Assembly: GCA_028873155.1 (NCBI GenBank)
Contig: JAGWML010000093.1
Coordinates: forward strand, 1-10,966
DNA: 10,966 bases
Reading direction: 5' to 3'
DNA from: Acidobacteriota bacterium
Lineage (GTDB): Bacteria; Acidobacteriota; Terriglobia; Terriglobales; Acidobacteriaceae
This document shows positions 6,936 through 10,966 of the stretch, in pieces. The notes below the pieces were generated by a model. The model was not told where the DNA came from, did not search any database, and was given only the letters and a program-made list of their open reading frames with translations. Within the stretch, counting starts at the first letter, position 1. Every line of letters begins with the position of its first letter. Both the position numbers and the translations under genes were made by a program.

Positions 6936-6941
6936 ACCTGG

Positions 6942-7565
6942 TTGAAGCAGCTTTTTGTAAAACTCATGGCCTGGTGGAAGCTGGCCGCGCTGCCCGCAAT
7001 CCTGAAGCTTGGATTCTGGGGGGCGGGCGCGGTCGCGCTGCTGGACTCATCGACCATTCCGGTTCCGATGGATGCGATCCTGGCCGTATATGTCTGGCAG
7101 AATAAGGGCCACTTCTGGCTCTATTGCCTGCTGGCCGCGGCGGGCTCGGCGGTGGGTGGCCTGCTGCCCTACGGCCTGGGCCGCGCGGGCGGTGAGCTGT
7201 TTCTGCTGAAGAGGGTAAACCGGGCGCGGTTTGAGGAACTACGGGACCGCTTCGCGCAGCAGGAGTTTCTGGCCGTGATGATTCCCTCGATGCTGCCTCC
7301 GCCGACGCCGTGGAAGGTCTTCGTCTTTGCCGCGGGCGTCTTCGAGATGCGGGTGCTGCCGTATATGGCTGCAGTGTTTGCCGGGCGGCTGGTGCGCTGG
7401 CTGCTACTGGCCCTGCTGGTGATGAAGTTGGGGCCGGGCGCAGTCAACCTGGTGGCGCATCATGCGTTGACGGCGCTGGCGCTGGTGGCCGGACTGGTGG
7501 CCCTGGCCTTTGCGGGCTGGTGGCTCAAAAAGCGGCAGGAGAAACTGGAAGCGCGCCCCGACTAG
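6942..7565 (+). CDS. VTT/DedA-like (YqaA-type) integral membrane protein
   Basis: A 207-residue inner-membrane protein with several hydrophobic segments, at about residues 17-36, 58-80, 107-133, 136-165 and 174-195, and a basic tail (KKRQEKLEARPD). The segment from residue 113 (MIPSMLPPPTPWKVFVFAAG), followed by FAGRLVRWLLL, matches the P-rich loop, glycine and G-R-x-x-R pattern of the VTT (SNARE-associated Golgi/DedA) family. Family members are linked to lipid flipping, including recycling of undecaprenyl phosphate, and to membrane homeostasis under proton-motive-force stress. Which role applies here is inference. An early segment, LLDSSTIPVPMDAILAVY, fits the first re-entrant region with its acidic residue. 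The TTG start is chosen for its ribosome-binding site. It is a single gene, divergent from the TonB-like unit and convergent with the DUF6580-like gene. Confidence 0.82.
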   Translation: MKQLFVKLMAWWKLAALPAILKLGFWGAGAVALLDSSTIPVPMDAILAVYVWQNKGHFWLYCLLAAAGSAVGGLLPYGLGRAGGELFLLKRVNRARFEELRDRFAQQEFLAVMIPSMLPPPTPWKVFVFAAGVFEMRVLPYMAAVFAGRLVRWLLLALLVMKLGPGAVNLVAHHALTALALVAGLVALAFAGWWLKKRQEKLEARPD

Positions 7566-7593
7566 GACGCGCTTCTGACTCACTCAAAGATTG

Positions 7594-7611
7594 CTCCGAG
7601 AAAACGCGGAG
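7594..7611. terminator. Weak hairpin between convergent genes
   Basis: ctccg (7594-7598) and cggag (7607-7611) form a 5-bp stem with an A-rich eight-base loop in the 66-base gap between the VTT gene and the DUF6580-like gene. No proper T-tract follows on either strand, so termination here is supported by position more than by strength. Confidence 0.3.
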
Positions 7612-7631
7612 GGCTGGCTTTCGCTCGATGC

Positions 7632-8162
7632 CTATGCGCTGGCGTGGGCTGCGTGCGCGGCTGCGTAACGGCGCACCAGCACCGGCACTCCAAAGGCAAG
7701 TGCGCAAACGATCGCCGTAGATGCCAGGTCATTGCGGTAGAAAGGAATCGCCGCCGCGTAGCAGGCAGCAAGCCCGGCCCATGTGCGCGGATACATGGCG
7801 CTTCCGGCCCAGACCGCATAATTCGAAACGACGAAGAATGAAGTGGGGCCGAGGACAACGCCCGCGGCAACGCGCATGAATGTGGTGCGCGCATGCAGCA
7901 GGATGTGGCCAAGCGCCATGGCCGCCACGTACCAGGCCCATGTGGTCAGATAGGCCGTCCACACAAAAGCGTAGTGATAGGTGAAGACTGTGAGGCAGTA
8001 GTCCGTAACGATGAGGGCCGCCAGCGGCGCCTGCATCTCGCTCCAGGAGCGCCGCGCGCCAAAGTAGAGCAGCGCGCCGCCAACGGCGGTGAAGTTCAAC
8101 CACTCAGGGTGGGGCAACAGGCGGCTGAGTACGGCGACCAGAATCAGCAGATAAGCGGGCAT
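7632..8162 (-). CDS. DUF6580-like small integral membrane protein
   Basis: A 176-residue, strongly hydrophobic protein with about five or six membrane segments. Diagnostic-looking stretches are SRLLPHPEWLNFTAVGGALLYFG near residues 13-35, a TDYCLTVFTYHY loop (53-64), SNYAVWAGSAMYPRTWAGL (113-131) and ACYAAAIPFYRNDL (133-146). I recognise this as the DUF6580 family of putative transport-like membrane proteins. Its substrate is not known, and the general look (about 180 residues, all membrane) recalls small substrate-binding membrane components, which is only inference. The C-terminus is a His/Ala tail (RRYAAAHAAHASA). The start at ATG 8162 has GAGGA five to six bases upstream and removes a charged non-membrane extension that the open frame allows up to 8249. 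It has its own promoter, so it is not simply co-transcribed with the gene behind it. Confidence 0.8.
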   Translation of the reverse strand: MPAYLLILVAVLSRLLPHPEWLNFTAVGGALLYFGARRSWSEMQAPLAALIVTDYCLTVFTYHYAFVWTAYLTTWAWYVAAMALGHILLHARTTFMRVAAGVVLGPTSFFVVSNYAVWAGSAMYPRTWAGLAACYAAAIPFYRNDLASTAIVCALAFGVPVLVRRYAAAHAAHASA

Positions 8163-8204
8163 GGAATCCTCGTGTGCGGGTTGACCCTTGAAATGGAACC
8201 GGGC

Positions 8205-8218
8205 GGAGACGCTTCTCC
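8205..8218 (-). repeat. Leader hairpin upstream of the DUF6580-like gene
   Basis: Read leftward, GGAGA-agcg-TCTCC is a perfect 5-bp stem with a four-base loop, just after the -10 box and near the 5' end of the predicted transcript. It includes an AAGGAG sequence unlinked to any obvious start. It might stabilise the mRNA or be chance. Confidence 0.35.
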
Positions 8219-8220
8219 TT

Positions 8221-8249
8221 ATTCTGAAGGCCAGTGGCCGGTGGGTCAA
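8221..8249 (-). promoter_or_regulatory. Promoter of the DUF6580-like gene
   Basis: Read leftward, TTGACC (complement of 8244-8249, 5 of 6 with TTGACA) is followed after 17 bases by CAGAAT (complement of 8221-8226, 4 of 6). The spacer holds an 11-base dyad, ggccagtggcc (8229-8239), which could be an operator. The leader to the ATG at 8162 would be about 50 bases. Confidence 0.5.
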
Positions 8250-8331
8250 TCATACGCGGGCAGGCTGCAAACGGGGTGAACAAAAATGTTGATGCGGGCA
8301 ACGCGAAGATATGTCTCCGCTCGCGGCACAG

Positions 8332-9450
8332 CTATCTCTGCTCACGCCCATTCAGAAACTCGCCGCCGTCCTCATGGCCATCGATGATGTAGGCCCAGCC
8401 GCTCAGCGGCGACGGACCTGTTCCGCGTCCGGTTCCACGAAAGCCGTAATCGAAGCGAAGATCGGAGAATTGCACGGTGGTCCAGCCTCGGCCCGGCGGC
8501 AGTTGCGGCGGATCGGTGCCGGAAATAGCCATTTGACCCACGTCGCGCACCACCGCCCAGCGGCCCCAGTCGAGATAGACCTGGCCGAGGAAGGTGCGTT
8601 TCGCAGCTTCAACGGCGGGTGTGTCGGCAGGCTTGTAGAGCACGTCGCGCGGGCTTTCGCTCTCGATGATGCCGCTGCGGTCGTTGACTTCAGCCGTCTG
8701 GTAGTAGCCGTCGGTTTCAAGAATGGCGTGCCAGCGGAAGGGATTGATGGGGTACGGCTCAAGGGCGATGCGCTGCACAGGATCGGCAGCGACCTGCTGC
8801 TGGTCGAGGAGCGCGCGCGCCTGGTCGCGCTCCAGCCAGCGCCATCCCCAGAACGCGACCATGCCGCAGAGTGCAAAGATGGCCCAGCCTCGTCCGCGGA
8901 ACGGCTGGCGGCGCGCGCCAATCTCGCGGTCGGCGAGGCCAAAGATCCACGGAAAGAGCAGGGCAGAAAAGAGCAGCGCCCACAGCACGGGCTCCACAAT
9001 GAAGACAAAGCTGCCCTCATACCAGCGCGGGTTGAAGGGATAGAACGGACGCACACCGTAGTTGTTGGTCCAGTCGAGCAGGATATGGCTGAGCGCGGAG
9101 AGAAACGCGGCAAGATAAACCCAGCCCCAGCGAACAGGCTGCGGAGGAGGAAGGCTTGATTCCGGATCGGGCGCTGGATGCGCGCGGCGGGCAAGCCTGC
9201 GCTGATGCCAGCGATGCACGAGCCAGACCGCGCCAGATGCCGCGGCGGCGATGACCGGAACAAAGAGGAAGGTATGCGTGATGCCCCGATGGTGCTTGAG
9301 GCCTTCGACCGGCCCCGCAAAGCTCCACAGTACGTCGAGATCCGCAGCCTCGGCGGCCAGCACGGCAGCGAGCGTGGCGTAGGCAGTTTTGCGGTTCAGC
9401 CCGGCGCGGCCGATGCAGGCGCCGGTAAGGAAGTGCGTGACGGGCTCCAT
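8332..9450 (-). CDS. YdjM/DUF457-type membrane-bound metal-dependent hydrolase
   Basis: A 372-residue membrane protein from the ATG at 9450. The N-terminal part has the family pattern: MEPVTHF (His6), an acidic AAEAADLDV segment (Glu34, Asp37, Asp39), KHHRGITHT (His53, His54, His59), and SHILLDWTNNYG (His122, Asp126). These residues could bind metal as in the LexA-regulated YdjM family, whose true substrate is poorly known. Hydrophobic segments flank them (about 62-80, 110-127, 147-170, 201-216). The C-terminal ~150 residues, after WRWLERDQ, are soluble-looking and longer than in short YdjM proteins; the segment contains TDGYYQTAEVNDRSG and a final GWAYIIDGHEDGG, and I do not recognise it. 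The open frame continues to an ATG at 9504 that overlaps the ligA start. The 9450 start fits the family N-terminus better, though no strong ribosome-binding site precedes it. Confidence 0.85.
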   Translation of the reverse strand: MEPVTHFLTGACIGRAGLNRKTAYATLAAVLAAEAADLDVLWSFAGPVEGLKHHRGITHTFLFVPVIAAAASGAVWLVHRWHQRRLARRAHPAPDPESSLPPPQPVRWGWVYLAAFLSALSHILLDWTNNYGVRPFYPFNPRWYEGSFVFIVEPVLWALLFSALLFPWIFGLADREIGARRQPFRGRGWAIFALCGMVAFWGWRWLERDQARALLDQQQVAADPVQRIALEPYPINPFRWHAILETDGYYQTAEVNDRSGIIESESPRDVLYKPADTPAVEAAKRTFLGQVYLDWGRWAVVRDVGQMAISGTDPPQLPPGRGWTTVQFSDLRFDYGFRGTGRGTGPSPLSGWAYIIDGHEDGGEFLNGREQR

Positions 9451-9489
9451 GCTGTCTGCCCACCATACTACCCCGCCGGGGCTGCCCCC

Positions 9490-9503
9490 TATAATCCACC
9501 CCA
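9490..9503 (+). promoter_or_regulatory. ligA -10 box with probable leaderless start
   Basis: A perfect TATAAT (9490-9495) is followed by seven bases (ccacccc between 9496 and 9502) and then the A of the ligA ATG at 9503, which is where transcription would be expected to begin. No Shine-Dalgarno exists before that ATG. No clear -35 is seen near 9467-9472. The same AT-rich step read leftward (ATTATA) may serve the divergent YdjM-like gene. Confidence 0.5.
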
Positions 9504-10966
9504 TGAGCGAGACTCGAACGACGAGCGCGGCGGTGCGCGAGCGGGTGGAGGCGTTGCGGGAGGATCTGCGCCGCCATGAGCACCTGTATTACGTTCTCGA
9601 CGCGCCGGAGATCCGCGACGCGGAGTACGACACGCGGATGAACGAGCTGAAGCGGCTGGAGGCGGCGCATCCGGAGCTGGTTACGCCGGACTCGCCAACA
9701 CAGCGCGTGGGTGGCAAGCCAGCCGAGGGCTTCAAGAAGGCGCAGCACTCGCGGCCGATGCTGAGTTTGGATAATGCCTATTCGCCGGAAGAGCTTGCGA
9801 GCTGGGATCGGCGCGTGCATGAGTTGGCCGGTGAGATGCCCGTGGAGTACATGGCCGAGTTGAAGATGGACGGGCTGAGCGTGGCGCTGCGCTATGAGCC
9901 CGCATCCGGCGGAGCCGCTCGCCTGGTAGCCGGATTGACCCGCGGCGACGGCCAGACAGGCGAGGACGTCACGACGAACATCCGCACGATTCGCAGCGTG
10001 CCGCTGACGGTTCCCGCGACAGTGTTGAAGAAATTAGAGCTGCCCCAGGCCTTTGAAGTGCGCGGCGAGGCCGTGATGTCAGCAGCGGCTTTTGCGCGGC
10101 TGAACGAGGAACGAGAGCAGCAGGGATTGCCGCCCGCAGTGAATCCGCGCAACGCTGCAGCGGGTACGCTGCGTATGCTGGAGCCAGGCATCGTGGCGAC
10201 GCGGCGGCTGGATGTCTACGCCTACTTTCTCCTTGTGGAGGGAGAGTATTGGCCGCGCGGGCAGCGGGCCACGCTGGATGCCCTGGCAGCACTGGGCTTT
10301 CGTGTGAATCCGCACCGCAAGCTGGTGAAGACGGTGGAGCAGATGACGGCCTTCATCGACGATGCAGAGGCGAAACGCGAGACGCTGGGCTACGAGATTG
10401 ATGGCGTGGTGCTGAAGGTGGATGCCCATGCGACGCAGCAGCGGCTGGGCTATACGGGGCGCGCGCCGCGCTGGGCGATTGCCTACAAATTCACCGCCCG
10501 CGCGGGCACGACGCAGATCCGCAGCATTACGGTGCAGGTGGGCCGCACAGGCAAGCTGACACCGGTGGCGGAGCTGGAGCCGGTCTTCATCGGCGGAACG
10601 ACGGTTAGCCGCGCGACGCTGCACAATGCGGACTTCATCGAGCGGCTGGGGCTGAAGCTGGGCGACTGGGTGAAGGTGGAGCGCGGCGGCGATGTGATTC
10701 CCAAGGTGGTGGAGGTGATTCACGACGCGGAGCACCCGCGCGGCAAGCACAGCTTTCACTTTCCGACGGAGTGCCCTGAGTGCGGTGGTGCGGTGGTGCG
10801 CGCCGAGAGCGAGGTGGACTTTCGCTGCGTGAACGCCGACTGCCCGGCGAAGCTGCGCGAGAGCCTGCTCCACTTTGGGCGGCGCGAGGTGATGAACATT
10901 GAAGGCTTTGGCGATGCGGTCGTAGAGCAACTGCTGGATAAGGGGCTTGTGCACAGCGTCGCAGGA
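9503..10966 (+). CDS. ligA: NAD-dependent DNA ligase LigA (cut by right edge)
   Basis: LigA seals nicks in DNA during replication and repair, using NAD+ to adenylate an active-site lysine. The first 488 codons are present, of the usual ~670-700. Domain Ia begins with HEHLYYVLDAPEIRDAEYD (25-43) and TPDSPTQRVGG (61-71), the NMN-binding part. The adenylation domain has AELKMDG with catalytic Lys121, RGDGQTGEDVT (147-157), EVRGEA (185-190), NPRNAAAGTLR (214-224), DGVVLKVD (300-307) and WAIAYKF (324-330). The OB fold includes QVGRTGKLTPVAELEPV (345-361) and ends near KVERGGDVIPKV. The zinc finger has Cys424, Cys427, Cys442 and Cys447. The helix-hairpin-helix repeats have just begun; the rest and the BRCT domain lie past the edge. 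The ATG at 9503 gives the normal N-terminal length. It has no ribosome-binding site but is placed for a leaderless transcript. All key residues seen are intact. Confidence 0.97.
   Translation, partial: MSETRTTSAAVRERVEALREDLRRHEHLYYVLDAPEIRDAEYDTRMNELKRLEAAHPELVTPDSPTQRVGGKPAEGFKKAQHSRPMLSLDNAYSPEELASWDRRVHELAGEMPVEYMAELKMDGLSVALRYEPASGGAARLVAGLTRGDGQTGEDVTTNIRTIRSVPLTVPATVLKKLELPQAFEVRGEAVMSAAAFARLNEEREQQGLPPAVNPRNAAAGTLRMLEPGIVATRRLDVYAYFLLVEGEYWPRGQRATLDALAALGFRVNPHRKLVKTVEQMTAFIDDAEAKRETLGYEIDGVVLKVDAHATQQRLGYTGRAPRWAIAYKFTARAGTTQIRSITVQVGRTGKLTPVAELEPVFIGGTTVSRATLHNADFIERLGLKLGDWVKVERGGDVIPKVVEVIHDAEHPRGKHSFHFPTECPECGGAVVRAESEVDFRCVNADCPAKLRESLLHFGRREVMNIEGFGDAVVEQLLDKGLVHSVAG

Larger units (their letters stand above)
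6780..6941. promoter_or_regulatory. Divergent promoter region, TonB-like unit and VTT gene
   Basis: This AT-richer gap separates two divergent starts. Read leftward, TATGAT (complement of 6877-6882) is a 5-of-6 match to a -10 box. Read rightward, TACAAT at 6892-6897 is also 5 of 6. Neither has a convincing -35 at 17 bases, so the exact promoters are tentative. It also holds the ribosome-binding sites of both sides. Confidence 0.4.
8163..8331. other. Intergenic region between the YdjM-like and DUF6580-like genes
   Basis: These 169 bases hold the promoter and leader hairpin listed separately and no supported gene. TTGACCC (8181-8187) and GGGTCAA (8243-8249) are inverted copies 55 bases apart, the second overlapping the -35 box. 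No terminator with a T-tract was seen after the YdjM-like gene; only a short T-run read leftward (caaaaatg, near 8281). Confidence 0.4.

Noticed and set aside
6884..7105. A 73-codon + strand frame beginning with GTG before the VTT gene
   Set aside because: No ribosome-binding site before the GTG, it overlaps most of the VTT gene's 5' end in another frame, and its composition is unremarkable.
8311..9159. A 282-codon + strand frame opposite the YdjM-like gene
   Set aside because: Shadow frame; the - strand carries the conserved His/Asp metal motifs.
9448..9504. Longer start (ATG at 9504) for the YdjM-like gene
   Set aside because: It would add a Gly/Trp-rich stretch (MGWIIGGSPGGVVWW) not expected in the family and overlap the ligA start. 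MEPVTHF at 9450 matches the family N-terminus.
10079..10954. A 291-codon - strand frame opposite ligA
   Set aside because: Shadow of ligA, with His/Arg/Leu-rich content and no recognisable domain.
1..10966. CRISPR arrays, insertion sequences, tRNAs, phage or defence genes
   Set aside because: No regularly spaced repeats, terminal inverted repeats with a transposase, tRNA-like cloverleafs or recognisable defence domains were seen on either strand.

Overview
The window is high-GC bacterial chromosome (third codon positions mostly G or C) with tightly packed genes. It carries two core housekeeping genes cut by the window edges: an AcnA-type aconitase at the left, read leftward, and the NAD-dependent DNA ligase LigA at the right, read rightward. 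The style of the genes suggests a member of the Acidobacteriota (Terriglobales-like): a DUF6580-type membrane protein, a TonB-like protein with a long proline-rich linker, and an exported MetX-like hydrolase. This placement is inference from recalled family habits, not from a database search.

Layout, left to right. 2-1141 (-): 5' part of acnA. 1142-1529: divergent non-coding region with a long possible acnA leader and a probable promoter for the next gene. 1530-2630 (+): alpha/beta hydrolase related to homoserine O-acetyltransferase, with a signal peptide. 2631-2680: short convergent gap with a hairpin. 2681-6779 (-): a three-gene leftward unit, transcribed in the order TonB-like protein, TPR protein, ClC chloride transporter with CBS domains; the last two genes are one base apart. 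6780-6941: divergent gap. 6942-7565 (+): VTT/DedA-like membrane protein. 7566-7631: convergent gap with a weak hairpin. 7632-8162 (-): DUF6580-like small membrane protein with its own promoter and a leader hairpin. 8332-9450 (-): YdjM-like membrane-bound metal-dependent hydrolase. 9503-10966 (+): ligA, cut at the right edge, with a consensus -10 box placed for a leaderless transcript.

The genes do not form one pathway. The only clear multi-gene unit is TonB-like/TPR/ClC, in which an envelope-spanning protein, a membrane-anchored TPR protein and an anion transporter are probably co-expressed. No phage, transposon, CRISPR array, tRNA or rRNA was seen. I did not find a clear-cut new defence or mobile system. 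The more unusual points are the apparent leaderless ligA start, the TonB/TPR/ClC linkage, the variant ClC filter motif, the export signal on a MetX-like hydrolase, and a strong ribosome-binding site that is out of frame with the TonB-like gene.
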